Shown: positions 44,755 through 54,805, counted from the stretch's first letter. The stretch is 64,000 bases of DNA from Rhizobium favelukesii (GCF_000577275.2 NZ_HG916855.1:372001-436000), one strand, 5' to 3'. The notes: generated by a model from the letters alone, not told the origin. Translations and numbers: made by a program.

Positions 44755-45833
44755 GCCGAGTGCCTCGTTGACTGTCGGTCGAGTGCCTGGCGGTATTGTT
44801 CCGCTTCCCAATGTGTCAGTTCGTATTCATCGGCATCAGAGAGATAGGCGATCTTCTCGCCATCAGGAATTCGGCCGACGACCTCTGCAAGGCAGCGGGC
44901 CATGACCTCGCCTCCGGCCGTCAGCGTATTCGACAACAGGATGCCTTTGCCAGGAACGATTACCAGCTTGGGCAGCTCGCGTCCCTCCCTGGCGCAGGCC
45001 GCTTCCAGATCGGTGGCGTTCTGTCCGGGCGTGAGCGTACCGATCTCGATTCCGAGGAAGATCACATGGTCGGGATAAAGCGAGCCGCCAAGGGCGAGCG
45101 CCTGGTTGATCCCCGGTAGCGCAATCGCATGGCTTTCGAGATCTTTTGCGGCATGAAAGGTTGATCCTTTTGCCGCAGTGGCCAGGGCGTCGAGATCGGG
45201 TGCAGCGGTTGCACGCGGTTCTGAACGAAGGGCCTCGGTGACGCGATCAATCCGTTCGGCGACTTCGCTTACCGTGTCGCCGCAAACGATGATGCCGTGG
45301 TTGAAGAGGATCAGGATATCGGGCCTTGCTGCCGCGGCTTTTCCAATCTCTCGAGCCAGAGGGGTGCCGGGGCGCCTGTAAGGTATAGAGGCCCATTTCA
45401 GGTCGGGAACAGCTGCCATCCGTGCCGCCAGCACCTCGTCGCGCCGGTCCAGCACCGCAAGCGCAATTGCGTTCACGCAGTGGTAGTGGGCGACAACCGG
45501 GCTCTGCAGCGCGGCATGGAAACTTGTCTCGATCGACGGTCGCAGGCCGCTCGAGTTCAGTTCGTCAACGACGAAATCGATCGACTTTTCGGCCCTGGCG
45601 TCGCCTTCCCGCAGTGCCGTGACCAGCGGATCCACAAGAACGGGAACCATGATGTCCTGTTCGCCGGCCTTCGCAAGCCAGGTTCCCGAGGCCTTCACCC
45701 ACATGACGCCGTCATGCTTGATCGAGGTATTGCCGCCGGCGCCCTGGGTTTTCTGTATGTCGTTGCCGATCCCGCTTGAGAGGTGGAGGAAATCCCCGAA
45801 CAGGTCGGTTTTCCGCAAGTCCGGGATTGTCAT
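44751..45833 (-). CDS. Class II aldolase/adducin-family protein
   Basis: A 360-residue protein. The zinc-site pattern of the fuculose-1-phosphate aldolase family is present: Glu in SIETSFHAALQ, two His in VAHYHCVNAI and a third in LILFNHGIIVCG; substrate residues include GAGGNTSIKHDGVMWVKASG. Typical FucA proteins are ~215 residues. This one has an added ~130-residue C-terminal half, as in the YgbL/OtnC-related and RhaD-like larger members. It would split a phosphorylated ketose into DHAP or a two-carbon unit plus an aldehyde. It heads the minus arm of the locus, divergent from the DeoR regulator. Confidence 0.83.
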   Translation of the reverse strand: MTIPDLRKTDLFGDFLHLSSGIGNDIQKTQGAGGNTSIKHDGVMWVKASGTWLAKAGEQDIMVPVLVDPLVTALREGDARAEKSIDFVVDELNSSGLRPSIETSFHAALQSPVVAHYHCVNAIALAVLDRRDEVLAARMAAVPDLKWASIPYRRPGTPLAREIGKAAAARPDILILFNHGIIVCGDTVSEVAERIDRVTEALRSEPRATAAPDLDALATAAKGSTFHAAKDLESHAIALPGINQALALGGSLYPDHVIFLGIEIGTLTPGQNATDLEAACAREGRELPKLVIVPGKGILLSNTLTAGGEVMARCLAEVVGRIPDGEKIAYLSDADEYELTHWEAEQYRQALDRQSTRHSA

Positions 45834-45850
45834 CTGGTTCTCCTCCTAAT

Positions 45851-45900
45851 GCGCATTTGCTCAACCGTGCTGGATATGCTGAGCAAACTTTGGCGCGATC
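45851..45900. promoter_or_regulatory. Inverted repeat in the divergent promoter of the sugar locus
   Basis: TTTGCTCA at 45856-45863 and its complement TGAGCAAA at 45880-45887 are separated by 16 bp; the match extends loosely to GCGCA/TGGCGC outside. It lies just upstream of the aldolase start and ~130 bp from the DeoR gene. It is a good candidate for the DeoR-family operator controlling both arms. Confidence 0.5.
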
Positions 45901-46022
45901 CTATAAACGTGATCGAAGATCGTCAACTGTGAAGATTTTCAGTCTAATCTATTGCGACAGTTACGTCAGTGTGATTATAGTTCGTCATAGCGCTTGAGGA
46001 GAAGCGCGAATGGAGGCACTTC

Positions 46023-46802
46023 TTGAACGATTCCGATCGCCATCGCCTGATCACCGAGATGCTGCTCGAAACGCCTTTCGCATCGGTGCGCGATCTGCAG
46101 GAGCGCCTTGGCGTGTCTCCGGCTACCATTCGGCGTGATATCGACAAGCTTCACGAGATCGGCAAGGCGCGGAAAGTCTATGGCGGCATTTCCGCAAATG
46201 ATGTCTCTGCGACCGGGCGTCTCTCCGCGCGGCCCTACGATGAAAATCGCGACATTGCGGTGGACGCAAAGCGTGCAATCGCGGAGAAGGCGGCCGGCCT
46301 TGTCCGGGACGGGGACTCCATAATCGTCCACGCCGGCTCCACCTGCTATCAGCTCGGGCAGCAGCTTGCTCGGCGCAACGTCCGCATCTACACCAATTCT
46401 ATGCCGCTCGCTGCCTATCTCGGGGAGCACGGAACGTGTCACCTGACGCTCGCCGGCGGTGAACTTTATCGCGAGCCGGGCATAATTCACGACCCTTCCG
46501 CTGGCGCGCCGGATTTCTTTGCGTCTCGCTTCTTTCTCGGCACGCAAGGCATCAGTGCCGAAGGACTGTTGGAATCGCATCCGCTCCTGACCAAGGCAAT
46601 TGGCGAGCTCAGCACCTGCGCTGACGAGATCGTCCTTTTGGCCGACAGCCGGAAGTTTTCGATCCAGCCGCGTAACATCGTTCTGCCGCTTTCCAGGATC
46701 GGGACGATCGTCACCGACGATAGCCTGTCCGACTCTGGCGCAAAGATGCTCGAGGATGCCGGCATAACCATCCTGATTGCTGCGATCGGAGTGCCGTCAT
46801 GA
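46023..46802 (+). CDS. DeoR-family transcriptional regulator
   Basis: A 259-residue repressor type. The N-terminal helix-turn-helix is TPFASVRDLQERLGVSPATIRRDIDKLHEIGKARKVYGGI. The DeoR C-terminal sugar-phosphate sensor follows: IIVHAGSTCYQLGQQL, IYTNSMPLAAYLG, and VLLADSRKF with GTIVTDD. The start is TTG at 46023 behind GGAGG, and no ATG fits the family N-terminus. It overlaps the kinase gene by 4 bp. It probably responds to a phosphorylated intermediate of the locus and represses both arms. Confidence 0.88.
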   Translation: MNDSDRHRLITEMLLETPFASVRDLQERLGVSPATIRRDIDKLHEIGKARKVYGGISANDVSATGRLSARPYDENRDIAVDAKRAIAEKAAGLVRDGDSIIVHAGSTCYQLGQQLARRNVRIYTNSMPLAAYLGEHGTCHLTLAGGELYREPGIIHDPSAGAPDFFASRFFLGTQGISAEGLLESHPLLTKAIGELSTCADEIVLLADSRKFSIQPRNIVLPLSRIGTIVTDDSLSDSGAKMLEDAGITILIAAIGVPS

Positions 46803-48205
46803 CCGGGCAGGCAGCAGTAGCGGTCTTTGACCTCGGCAAGACGAACTCGAAACTGTTCGTCCTCGGTCACGATGGCTCGATACTTTGGGACGCTCGCAGC
46901 AAGCCAAGCTGGGTCGATCATGATGGAATTCGGGTTCTTGACGATCAGGCGCTCTTCGCGTGGATGAAGGACGTATTGAAGACGGCTGTTGAAGATCATG
47001 GGGCACGGCACGTGACCTTTTCCGGACATGGCTGCACCTTCGCATTGACTAAGGGTGACAGCCTTGTCCATCCGATCCTCGACTACGAGCAGGAGCCGCC
47101 CCGCGAGGTCACCGATCGCATCGACATGCTGGTTCCGACCTTCAGCGAGACCTATTCGCCTCGCCTTCCACTCGGGTTCAATTATGGTCGGCACATTCTC
47201 TGGGTCGAGGCGACGAGGCCTGGGCTTCTGGCTCAGGCAGATGCCATCTTGTCCTATCCTCAATTCTGGTCCTGGACGTTCTCAGGCCGGAAGGTGTCGG
47301 AAGTTTCTTACATTGGTTGCCATTCCCATCTCTGGGCGCCTCTGATCGGAGATTTCAGTAGTCTGGTCGACAACAGGGGTTGGCGGGAGAAAATGCCGGC
47401 CTTTGCGAAGGCGGGCGACGAGCTCGGCACATTTCCGGTTGAGACGAAATCCGGTGAGGCTGTTCCGGTCGCGGTTCATAACGGAGTCCACGACAGCAAC
47501 GCGGCCCTCTATTTCTATCGCTCGGTCGGGTTCGATGATTTCACGCTGGTGTCCACGGGGACCTGGGTTGTGATCTTCAACTCCACTTGCCCTCTTGAGG
47601 CGCTGGATGAACACCGCGACATGCTCGCCAATGTGACTGTCGATGGTAGGCCCGCGCCGACCATTCGCTTCATGGGTGGTCGGGAATACGAGATCGCGAG
47701 CGGTGGCTGGAACAAGCCCGTCAGCCTGGAAGCCTTGTTGCGCGTGATTGCCAAGGGCGCGTTCGCATTGCCCTCATTTGCCCCCGGTGGGCCAATGCAA
47801 GGGTTCGATGGTCGCTTTGTCGGGCCTGTTGTCGGTGGCGAAGAGAGGGCGGCTGCTGCTCTTCTCTATGTCGTGCTGATGACCGACCTCTCGCTTGACC
47901 TCATACGCTCAAGCAACCCCATCGTTATCGACGGCGGCCTCGTCAAGACCGGTTTGTTTGCACAGTTGCTTGCCCAATTGCGTCCGGCCCAGCCGATATT
48001 CACGAGCACGACTGCCGAAGGAAGCGCTTTCGGAGCCGCCGCGCTCGTTTTCGATGAACTCGGCCAGCATCCGTTCGCCAACGAGACGGTTGAGGCTGCC
48101 TCGCTCGGTGTCGAGGGCCTTGATGCCTACCGGCGCGGCTGGAGCGGCTTCTTGGAAATCAAAGACGCGTCCGCGATGCAGCCAGAAAAGGAGCTCCACG
48201 CATGA
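46799..48205 (+). CDS. FGGY-family carbohydrate kinase (2)
   Basis: A 468-residue kinase with the ATPase start [19 protein letters not shown] and [15 protein letters not shown]. The central lobe shows [19 protein letters not shown] and [10 protein letters not shown], and the adenosine region [20 protein letters not shown]. It resembles L-fuculokinase/rhamnulokinase-like enzymes acting on free ketoses after uptake. It is distinct from the first FGGY kinase of the divergent arm, so the locus phosphorylates two different intermediates or epimers. It starts in a 4-bp overlap with the deoR-type gene and ends in one with the ABC ATPase gene. Confidence 0.87.
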   Translation: MTGQAAVAVFDLGKTNSKLFVLGHDGSILWDARSKPSWVDHDGIRVLDDQALFAWMKDVLKTAVEDHGARHVTFSGHGCTFALTKGDSLVHPILDYEQEPPREVTDRIDMLVPTFSETYSPRLPLGFNYGRHILWVEATRPGLLAQADAILSYPQFWSWTFSGRKVSEVSYIGCHSHLWAPLIGDFSSLVDNRGWREKMPAFAKAGDELGTFPVETKSGEAVPVAVHNGVHDSNAALYFYRSVGFDDFTLVSTGTWVVIFNSTCPLEALDEHRDMLANVTVDGRPAPTIRFMGGREYEIASGGWNKPVSLEALLRVIAKGAFALPSFAPGGPMQGFDGRFVGPVVGGEERAAAALLYVVLMTDLSLDLIRSSNPIVIDGGLVKTGLFAQLLAQLRPAQPIFTSTTAEGSAFGAAALVFDELGQHPFANETVEAASLGVEGLDAYRRGWSGFLEIKDASAMQPEKELHA

Positions 48206-49746
48206 GTGCGGCAGCGCCAAGGGCGAATGCGCCCGTTCTTGAAATGAAGAACATCAGCAAGACGTTTGGCAACACGAGAGCTCTGACCAACGTGTCGCTG
48301 ACAGCCTACCCAGGCGAGGTTCACGCCCTGATGGGTGAGAACGGTGCTGGAAAGTCCACGCTGATGAAGGTGCTGTCAGGCGCCTATACGGCTGATCCAG
48401 GCGGCACTGTTGCGGTTGATGGTCAGCCGATCGTCTCTGGCGATCCCATTCGCGCAAAGGCAAATGGTATTGCGGTCATCTATCAGGAACTGTCTCTCGC
48501 GCCGAACCTGACGGTTGCCCAGAATATGTTTCTCGGTGCGGAGCCCGCTCGCTTCGGGGTGATCGACAAGTCGGCAGCGCGCGAGCGCGCCGAACCGATC
48601 CTCAAGCAACTCGGCATTGAGTTCGGCCCGTCACAGCTTGTCGCGGCCCTGTCTCTCGGCGAGCGTCAGATGGTGGAAATCGCGCGCGCGCTGACGACCA
48701 ACGCGAAGATCATCGTCATGGACGAGCCGACGACCTCCCTCACGTCGAGAGAGACCGAGCGCCTGTTCGACGTCATTGCCGGCCTCAAGGCCCGCGGTAT
48801 CGCCATCATCTATATCAGTCACCGTATGGAAGAGGTCTATGCACTCGCCGATCGTGTCAGCGTTCTGCGCGACAGCGCTTATGTCGGAACGCTGGAGCGC
48901 GCCGAGCTTTCGGCCGAAAAACTCGTCTCTATGATGGTCGGTCGCGACCTGTCGTCTTTCTACAAGAAGGAGCACCGCGCGCCGCAGCAGGCCGCTCGGA
49001 CGATATTGTCCGTCCGCGATATCGGAGACGGCCGACGCGTCCACGGATGTTCCTTCGATGCAAAAGCCGGGGAAGTCCTCGGGATCGCCGGTCTCGTTGG
49101 TTCCGGCCGAACCGAGCTCGCCCGCCTGATTTTCGGGGCCGACAGAAAGATCTCGGGAACCGTGCTGCTCGAAGGCCGCGAATTGACGATCGGCGGCCCG
49201 CGCGATGCCATGGATGCCGGTATTGCCTATCTTACCGAAGACCGGAAGGGTCTGGGGCTGTTCTTGGACATGACGATCAACGAAAACATCAACATCGGTG
49301 TGATCGGCAAGGACGCGGCGAAGGGTGGCATTCTGAATTTCGCGGCGGCTCGCGAACGCGCGGCAAAGGCGATCTCCTCACTTTCCATCCGAACGCTGAG
49401 TGCCAGCATCAATGTTGGAGCGCTGTCGGGTGGAAATCAGCAGAAGGCATTGATCGCGCGCCTACTGGAAACCAAGCCGAAGGCCATCATCTTCGACGAA
49501 CCGACGCGCGGCGTCGACGTCGGCGCGAAGTCCGAGATCTACCGGATCATTGACGAACTTGCGCAGACCGGCATCGCGATTGTCGTCATTTCCAGCGACC
49601 TTCCCGAAATCATCGGGATTGCCGATCGCGTTCTTGTCATGCGCGAGGGCCACATCGCAGGCGAGGTGTCGTCGACGCCCGAGCAACCAATCCGCCAGGA
49701 AGCCATCATGGCGTTCTCGACCGGCTCTGCGCCGAAAGTCGCCTGA
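48202..49746 (+). CDS. Sugar ABC transporter ATP-binding protein (RbsA/XylG type)
   Basis: A 514-residue protein with two fused ATPase domains, the CUT2 architecture. Domain 1 has Walker [13 protein letters not shown], signature [15 protein letters not shown] and Walker [12 protein letters not shown]. Domain 2 has the degenerate Walker [14 protein letters not shown], signature [15 protein letters not shown] and Walker [19 protein letters not shown]. It powers uptake with the permease and binding protein encoded next. Peripheral on the inner membrane. Confidence 0.93.
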   Translation: MSAAAPRANAPVLEMKNISKTFGNTRALTNVSLTAYPGEVHALMGENGAGKSTLMKVLSGAYTADPGGTVAVDGQPIVSGDPIRAKANGIAVIYQELSLAPNLTVAQNMFLGAEPARFGVIDKSAARERAEPILKQLGIEFGPSQLVAALSLGERQMVEIARALTTNAKIIVMDEPTTSLTSRETERLFDVIAGLKARGIAIIYISHRMEEVYALADRVSVLRDSAYVGTLERAELSAEKLVSMMVGRDLSSFYKKEHRAPQQAARTILSVRDIGDGRRVHGCSFDAKAGEVLGIAGLVGSGRTELARLIFGADRKISGTVLLEGRELTIGGPRDAMDAGIAYLTEDRKGLGLFLDMTINENINIGVIGKDAAKGGILNFAAARERAAKAISSLSIRTLSASINVGALSGGNQQKALIARLLETKPKAIIFDEPTRGVDVGAKSEIYRIIDELAQTGIAIVVISSDLPEIIGIADRVLVMREGHIAGEVSSTPEQPIRQEAIMAFSTGSAPKVA

Positions 49747-49778
49747 GTTCGCCCATTCAAAAAGACGGGACAAGAAGC

Positions 49779-50762
49779 ATGACCGCGACATCAACCGAAC
49801 AGCTGAACGCCAGCAAGGCCAGGTTCCGATCAACGCTGACGGCGCTTGGCATGCTTCCAGTCCTGGTCATTTTGGCAATCGGATTCCATCTTCTCAGCGG
49901 ACGCTTTCTAAGCGTCAACAATCTGTCCATCGTCATGCAGCAGGCATCGATCAATACGGTGCTTGCCGCTGGCATGACCTTTGTCATCCTTACCGGCGGG
50001 ATTGATCTTTCCGTGGGTTCGATCCTGGCGGCATCCGCCATGGTCGGCGTCATCGTTTCACTTTGGCCCGATATCGGCATGCTCGGGATTCCGGCTGCGA
50101 TCGCCGTTGGCCTTGCCTGTGGCGTTATCAACGGGACGATCATTTCGGCTCTGAAGCTGCCGCCGTTCATCGTGACTCTCGGCTCGCTGACTGCCATGCG
50201 CGGCATTGCGCGGTTGATCGGAAACGACACGACCGTGTTCAATCCCGATCTGCCCTTCGATTTCATAGGAAACGGAAGCTTCCTCGGCGTGCCATGGCTT
50301 GCCATCATCGCGCTTGCGACGATCCTGATCTCCGGGTTCATCCTCAAGCGAACCGTCCTCGGTACCTGGATCTATGCGGTTGGCGGCAACGTCGAGGCCG
50401 CGCGCCTGACAGGCATCAAGGTGCCGCTCGTCCTGCTGTTCGTCTATTCGATGTCTGGTCTTCTTGCCGGTCTTGGCGGGGTTATGTCGGCAGCGCGGCT
50501 TTACGCGGCCAATGGTCTTCAGCTTGGCCAGGCATACGAACTCGATGCGATTGCAGCTGTCATTCTTGGCGGTACCAGCTTCGTCGGCGGCGTCGGCTCG
50601 ATCTGGGGCACGCTCATTGGTGCCCTGATCATCGCCGTCTTGTCGAACGGTCTCATCCTCGTCGGTGTCTCGGACATCTGGCAGTACATCATCAAGGGAC
50701 TTGTCATCATCGTGGCCGTGGCGCTCGACCGCTATCGGCTGAAGGGGCTTAGCCGCACGTAA
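49779..50762 (+). CDS. Sugar ABC transporter permease (RbsC type)
   Basis: A 327-residue inner-membrane protein with ~8-10 helices and the CUT2 permease pattern: SVNNLSIVMQQASINTVLAAGMTFVILTGGIDLS near the N-terminus, and AVGGNVEAARLTGIKV, the EAA-like loop, in the second half. Only one permease gene is present, so the channel is presumably a homodimer, as in the ribose system. It begins 32 bp after the ATPase gene. Confidence 0.92.
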   Translation: MTATSTEQLNASKARFRSTLTALGMLPVLVILAIGFHLLSGRFLSVNNLSIVMQQASINTVLAAGMTFVILTGGIDLSVGSILAASAMVGVIVSLWPDIGMLGIPAAIAVGLACGVINGTIISALKLPPFIVTLGSLTAMRGIARLIGNDTTVFNPDLPFDFIGNGSFLGVPWLAIIALATILISGFILKRTVLGTWIYAVGGNVEAARLTGIKVPLVLLFVYSMSGLLAGLGGVMSAARLYAANGLQLGQAYELDAIAAVILGGTSFVGGVGSIWGTLIGALIIAVLSNGLILVGVSDIWQYIIKGLVIIVAVALDRYRLKGLSRT

Positions 50763-50828
50763 GGTGCGGCTGATGGGACCGGGGGTTACCGGATAACAAG
50801 GCGCAGGAGGCGCCCAATGGAGGAAAGA

Positions 50829-51767
50829 ATGCGCATGATTTCGAAACTGCTCGCCGCCAGCGCGCTGGCTGCATCGATCGCAATGCCGGCGGCTGCAAAG
50901 GACCTCGAAAAGATCGGCATTTCCGTCGGCCTTCTCGGCAACCCCTTCTTCGTCGCCACCATCAAGGGCATCGAGGACCGCGCCAAGGAAATCAATCCGA
51001 ACGTTCAGGTAACCTCGGTTTCCGCGGACTATGACCTCAACAAGCAGGTATCGCAGATCGACAGCTTCATCGCTGCCGGTGTCGACATTATCATGCTGAA
51101 CGCAGTCGACGCCAAGGCGATCGCTCCAGCCGTCAAGAAGGCACAGGCTGCCGGTGTTATCGTTGCCGCATTCGACGTTTCCGCACCGGGTGCCGACGTC
51201 ACCGTCATGACTAACAACGTGAAGGCCGGCGAGGAAGCCTGCCAGTACATCGTTGATCAGCTGAAGGGCAAGGGCAACGTGATCATCATCAACGGACCGG
51301 CATCGTCGTCGATCATCGACCGCGTTCAGGGATGCAAGAATGTTCTCGGCAAGAGCCCTGATATCAAGATCCTCTCGGACGATCAGAACGGCCAGGGCTC
51401 GCGCGACGGCGGCCTTGCGGTCATGCAGGGGCTTCTAACCCGCTTCGACAAGATTGACGCGATCTTCGCGATCAACGACCCGACCGGTATCGGCGCTGAA
51501 CTGGCGGCAAAGCAGTTGAACCGTAACGAGTTCATCATCACTGCCGTCGATGGCGCCCCTGATATCGAAAAGTCTCTCGCCAGCGGCAAGTCGATGATCA
51601 AGGCCTCGGCCTCCCAGGACCCCTACGTCATGGCAGGTGACTCGCTCAAGATGGCTGTCGACGTGCTGAACGGCAAGAAGCCTGCCGAAAACACCGTTCT
51701 GTTGGATCCGAAGCTGATCACGGCCGACAACATCAAGGACTACAAGGGCTGGACTGCAGCTCGCTAA
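50829..51767 (+). CDS. Periplasmic sugar-binding protein (RbsB type)
   Basis: A 312-residue type I periplasmic-binding protein with the signal peptide LLAASALAASIAMPAAAK. The fold shows KIGISVGLLGNPFFVATIKGIEDRAKE, IDSFIAAGVDIIMLNAVDAKAI, and IFAINDPTGIGAELAAKQL. The ATG at 50829 directly follows GGAGGAAAGA. Relatives bind ribose, xylose, allose or psicose; the pocket cannot be assigned by eye. The gene after it encodes an isomerase, so transport and first conversion are linked. Confidence 0.9.
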   Translation: MRMISKLLAASALAASIAMPAAAKDLEKIGISVGLLGNPFFVATIKGIEDRAKEINPNVQVTSVSADYDLNKQVSQIDSFIAAGVDIIMLNAVDAKAIAPAVKKAQAAGVIVAAFDVSAPGADVTVMTNNVKAGEEACQYIVDQLKGKGNVIIINGPASSSIIDRVQGCKNVLGKSPDIKILSDDQNGQGSRDGGLAVMQGLLTRFDKIDAIFAINDPTGIGAELAAKQLNRNEFIITAVDGAPDIEKSLASGKSMIKASASQDPYVMAGDSLKMAVDVLNGKKPAENTVLLDPKLITADNIKDYKGWTAAR

Positions 51768-51843
51768 GGTCTCCTCCCGCGCGGCCCGCCGATGCCTCTG
51801 TGCTCGGCGGGTCGTGATCTCAAGCAATCAGGAATACGGTCTT

Positions 51844-52743
51844 ATGTCCAAAATCGGCGTCCACTCCTTCGTCTGGAGCGCCGGCTCCTCGAAAGACGAG
51901 CTGGCGAGAACTCTTGAACGCTCCCGCGAGCTTGGCTTCAAGCTTGTCGAATTCTCGTATCTCGATCCAAAACAGGTCGACGTGAAATGGCTCGCCTCGC
52001 GTATCGAACAACTCGACCTGGATGTCGCGATCAGCATGGGGCTGCCGGCGGAAGGGGATATCTCCAGTGACGATGCATCCGTCGTCGCCAACGGTGTCGA
52101 TATTCTCGACCGTGCGGTTGCCCTCGTCAGGGACCTCGGCGGATCGAAGCTTGCAGGTATCCTGAGTTCCGCACATGGGAAGCAGGAGAACGCGCTGACC
52201 AAAAAGGCCTGGGACACAAGCGTAAGGACGCTGTCGAAAGTCGCGGAACGTGCGAAGTCGGCTGGCGTTACCTTGAACCTGGAGATCGTCAATCGCTTCG
52301 AGAGCAACATGCTCAATACCGCCGCCCAGGGTCTTGCCTACATCAAGGACACAGGCGCCTCGAACGTCTTTCTTCACCTCGACACATTCCACATGAACAT
52401 CGAGGAGGCCGACGTGGGTCTGGCGATTCGCAATGCTGCGGACAAGATCGGCTACGTTCACATCGGTGAAAGCCACCGTGGCTACCTCGGTACGGGGAAC
52501 ATCGATTTTGTCGCGATCTTTGACGCCCTCATATCAATTGGATGGGATGACTTTGTCACATTTGAGTCATTCTCCACCACAATCGTCGACAAGGACCTGT
52601 CGTTAAAAACGGCGATCTGGAGGAACCTCTGGAGCGACAATGTTGCACTTGCCGAGCATGCGCGGCGGTTCATGGAGCTCGGGTTGGAGACGGCGCGTCT
52701 AAAAGCGCAGCTCGTAACCAACGCTCACTTGCCAATGGTGTAA
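51844..52743 (+). CDS. D-tagatose/psicose 3-epimerase-like sugar isomerase
   Basis: A 299-residue TIM-barrel protein of the AP-endonuclease-2-like family. The four metal ligands of the D-tagatose 3-epimerase group are visible: Glu in VTLNLEIVNRF, Asp in FLHLDTFHMNI, His in VHIGESHRGYLG and Glu in FVTFESFS. These enzymes use Mn2+ or Co2+ to epimerise ketoses at C3. With two ketose kinases and an aldolase nearby, it may convert an imported ketose into the kinase substrate. The ATG at 51844 (MSKIGVHSF) follows CAGGAA. It is the last gene of the plus arm. Confidence 0.87.
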   Translation: MSKIGVHSFVWSAGSSKDELARTLERSRELGFKLVEFSYLDPKQVDVKWLASRIEQLDLDVAISMGLPAEGDISSDDASVVANGVDILDRAVALVRDLGGSKLAGILSSAHGKQENALTKKAWDTSVRTLSKVAERAKSAGVTLNLEIVNRFESNMLNTAAQGLAYIKDTGASNVFLHLDTFHMNIEEADVGLAIRNAADKIGYVHIGESHRGYLGTGNIDFVAIFDALISIGWDDFVTFESFSTTIVDKDLSLKTAIWRNLWSDNVALAEHARRFMELGLETARLKAQLVTNAHLPMV

Positions 52744-53061
52744 ACGGCTTTCCTTCGGCAACGGGGAATAGCGGAGGAAGCAGCGCGCACTCCGGAGTGG
52801 GACGCGGCACGTTGAATGCTGGCCAAATCCATTGTCATTGAAATCTATGCGGCTTGCTCTGAATCCGCGCTTGGGAGATGGACGGTCGTCTCGTTAATTA
52901 AGCGCACTTATCTAGGCTTGATGCTTATTTAAAGGCGCTCGCTCCAACTGACCGGACTAATTTTCCGACACATGATCGGTTTGAAGGTCATTTGAAATAT
53001 CACCTTTGGCGGCGTCGGGGGAACAGCCCGGGTTCATGGCGACTTGTCTCAAGCTGCATCC
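52744..53061. other. Intergenic stretch after the sugar locus
   Basis: 318 bp with no gene, no convincing terminator and no repeat that I could support. Confidence 0.3.
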
Positions 53062-53268
53062 TTACCCCGTGGGACCCGCCTCATAGCAAAAGTGAAGCTT
53101 GGCTCCGCGCTTGGAAAGCTTATTGACCATTGATGCCACCGACGCCGGCTCCGAGGAGATGTCGCCTAAAAACCGTACCTCGCCGTTGCGTGCTCCGTCA
53201 GCAATCGCCACCGAAATCTTCAACTTCGACGTATCCAAGCCGATGAAAATTACGCTATCCTCTTTCAT
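53062..53268 (-). pseudogene. IS110-family transposase N-terminal fragment
   Basis: The first 68 residues of an IS110-type DEDD transposase: VIFIGLDTSKLKISVAIADG carries the first catalytic Asp, and LHFCYEAGPTG the Glu of the second motif (usually EAGPCGY). The protein stops there, while IS110 transposases are 300-400 residues. It is a 3'-truncated relic marking a rearrangement point between the sugar locus and the mosaic to the right. Confidence 0.8.
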
Positions 53269-53479
53269 GGTTCGCCCTCGCTAAGCATGGGGCAAGGCTC
53301 CGGCCTATCCAGAGCAACCCCCGATTTTAGCTTAACGCGGGGGCGGGCCACCTTCACCAAGCGAACATACGGTCTAGGTCCAAACACCCGTCTGTGGCTT
53401 TAAGACTGCTTGGTGTGAAGTCGTTGACGCGCAAGTAAAGGACGGTGATCATCCTTGCATCGTACGAGGATTCGCCGAG
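53269..53479. other. Short non-coding interval
   Basis: About 210 bp between the IS110 relic and the hydrolase gene. It probably holds the hydrolase promoter; no element could be defined. Confidence 0.25.
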
Positions 53480-54190
53480 ATGGATTCTGATCAGGGCAGA
53501 GCAATTGTGCCGAATGTTTCCGGTCCACGCCCAAAGCTCCACAATTGGATGATTGAGGAGCGTGAGTATGACCGGCAGGAGCAGAGACGTGGGCGACGGT
53601 ATGCATATGAATCTGTCGACGCCCGCCGCACGGCCCTGATCGTAATCGATATGGTCCCGTTTTTCGTTGAGGAAAGCGGCTACTGCAGAGGGATACTGCC
53701 CAACGTCATTCGCCTCGGAGACGCCCTTCGCAGCGCTGGTGGCACCGTGGCGTGGGTTGTTCCGGGCTCCGATCAACCTCACCCAGACCTCACACGGGAG
53801 TTCTTTGGCGAAGAGGTAACCGAAGTATTCAGGACGTCAGGCGGCGCTGGCCCGATATCGGGGAGAGTGTGGGCTGGCCTGTCACCGCAAGCGGAAGACC
53901 TGTATTTCGAGAAGTCCGCCTATAGCGCGTTTTTCCCTGGCTCTTCAGACCTGCCTGCGGCCCTTGGCGCTCGCGGAATCGACACGGTCATCATCACCGG
54001 AACCGTGACGAACATCTGCTGTGAGTCCTCGGCCCGAGACGCCTACGCCAGCGGGTTCCGGGTAGTTTTCGTAGCTGACGGGACGGCTGCAAGGCGCGAT
54101 CAGGACCACAACGCAGCACTTCACAATATCTATCGGAGCTTTGGCGATGTGCGGCCGACAGATGAAGTTATCAGTCTTTTATCCACCTAA
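53480..54190 (+). CDS. Isochorismatase-family cysteine hydrolase
   Basis: A 236-residue enzyme. The catalytic triad of the family is visible: Asp in TALIVIDMVPFFV, Lys in LYFEKSAYSAFF and Cys in TVTNICCESSARDAYASGF, with the cis-peptide segment TGTVTN before the Cys. Members cleave amides or vinyl ethers such as nicotinamide, N-carbamoyl compounds or biuret. The exact substrate is not predictable. The start at 53480 gives a ~45-residue lead before the core; an ATG at 53549 is possible. It stands alone. Confidence 0.85.
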   Translation: MDSDQGRAIVPNVSGPRPKLHNWMIEEREYDRQEQRRGRRYAYESVDARRTALIVIDMVPFFVEESGYCRGILPNVIRLGDALRSAGGTVAWVVPGSDQPHPDLTREFFGEEVTEVFRTSGGAGPISGRVWAGLSPQAEDLYFEKSAYSAFFPGSSDLPAALGARGIDTVIITGTVTNICCESSARDAYASGFRVVFVADGTAARRDQDHNAALHNIYRSFGDVRPTDEVISLLST

Positions 54191-54248
54191 GTGGAGGCTG
54201 TGGTTGGCGGGACCGATCTCGGGGCCGTCGAGACCTATTTCCCCGATT

Positions 54249-54761
54249 TCATCTCACGTCCAAGCGCATCAATATTTCATCATGGAATGTGTCGCCGACC
54301 TTGAGGGCCTCCGCTTCCAGGGCCCAACGTTTAAAGCCCGCTGATTCATACAACTTGATAGCCGGATCGTTGTTTGCTTCTACGCAAAGCCGAAGCGATC
54401 TTACTGATGGTCCAAATTCCGCTACTGCCGCGTTGAGTAACTGCCGAGCCAAACCTTTTCCCCGCGCAGCCGGGCTCACGTACATTCCCCAGATGGACCC
54501 AATGTGTTGCGTCTTCTGGCCTTTGGAGCGGGAGATGCCTATGGTCCCTACGATCATTTCCCCTTCGGATATACCGCCGATGACATGTCCGTTTTCGAGC
54601 CGTTCGGCAAAGCGAGATTCGGGCTGATCCTGCTCTTCCTCCCAAGAGGCTCCAAACGCCTCGGGATGCTCGCGAAGTGCCCGGAGGCGGACTTGCCTGA
54701 ATGCCGACGCGTCATCACTGCGGAGGCGGCGTAATGCGAAGCGTTCCAATACAATCCCCAA
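54249..54761 (-). CDS. GNAT-family N-acetyltransferase
   Basis: A 170-residue enzyme transferring acetyl from acetyl-CoA. The acetyl-CoA loop is in GMYVSPAARGKGLARQLLNAAV (R/Q-x-x-G-x-G/A), followed by LRLCVEANNDPAIKLYESAGF, the conserved motif B. The N-terminus (LRRLRSDDASAFRQVRLRALREHPEAFG) is typical of the RimI-related group. The acceptor is unknown. Convergent with the isochorismatase-like gene. Confidence 0.85.
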   Translation of the reverse strand: MGIVLERFALRRLRSDDASAFRQVRLRALREHPEAFGASWEEEQDQPESRFAERLENGHVIGGISEGEMIVGTIGISRSKGQKTQHIGSIWGMYVSPAARGKGLARQLLNAAVAEFGPSVRSLRLCVEANNDPAIKLYESAGFKRWALEAEALKVGDTFHDEILMRLDVR

Positions 54762-54805
54762 TTCAAATATATCTGATTATAAAACCAAGGAACATAATCA
54801 TGCAC

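Noticed and set aside
43474..48205. Assignment of the sugar locus to rhamnose catabolism (RhaK, RhaS and so on)
   Set aside because: The rhizobial rhamnose operon has two permease genes, a mutarotase and a dual aldolase-dehydrogenase, none present here.
53062..53268. Functional small protein from the IS110-like frame
   Set aside because: It matches only the first quarter of a transposase and stops in a conserved motif, so it is a relic.
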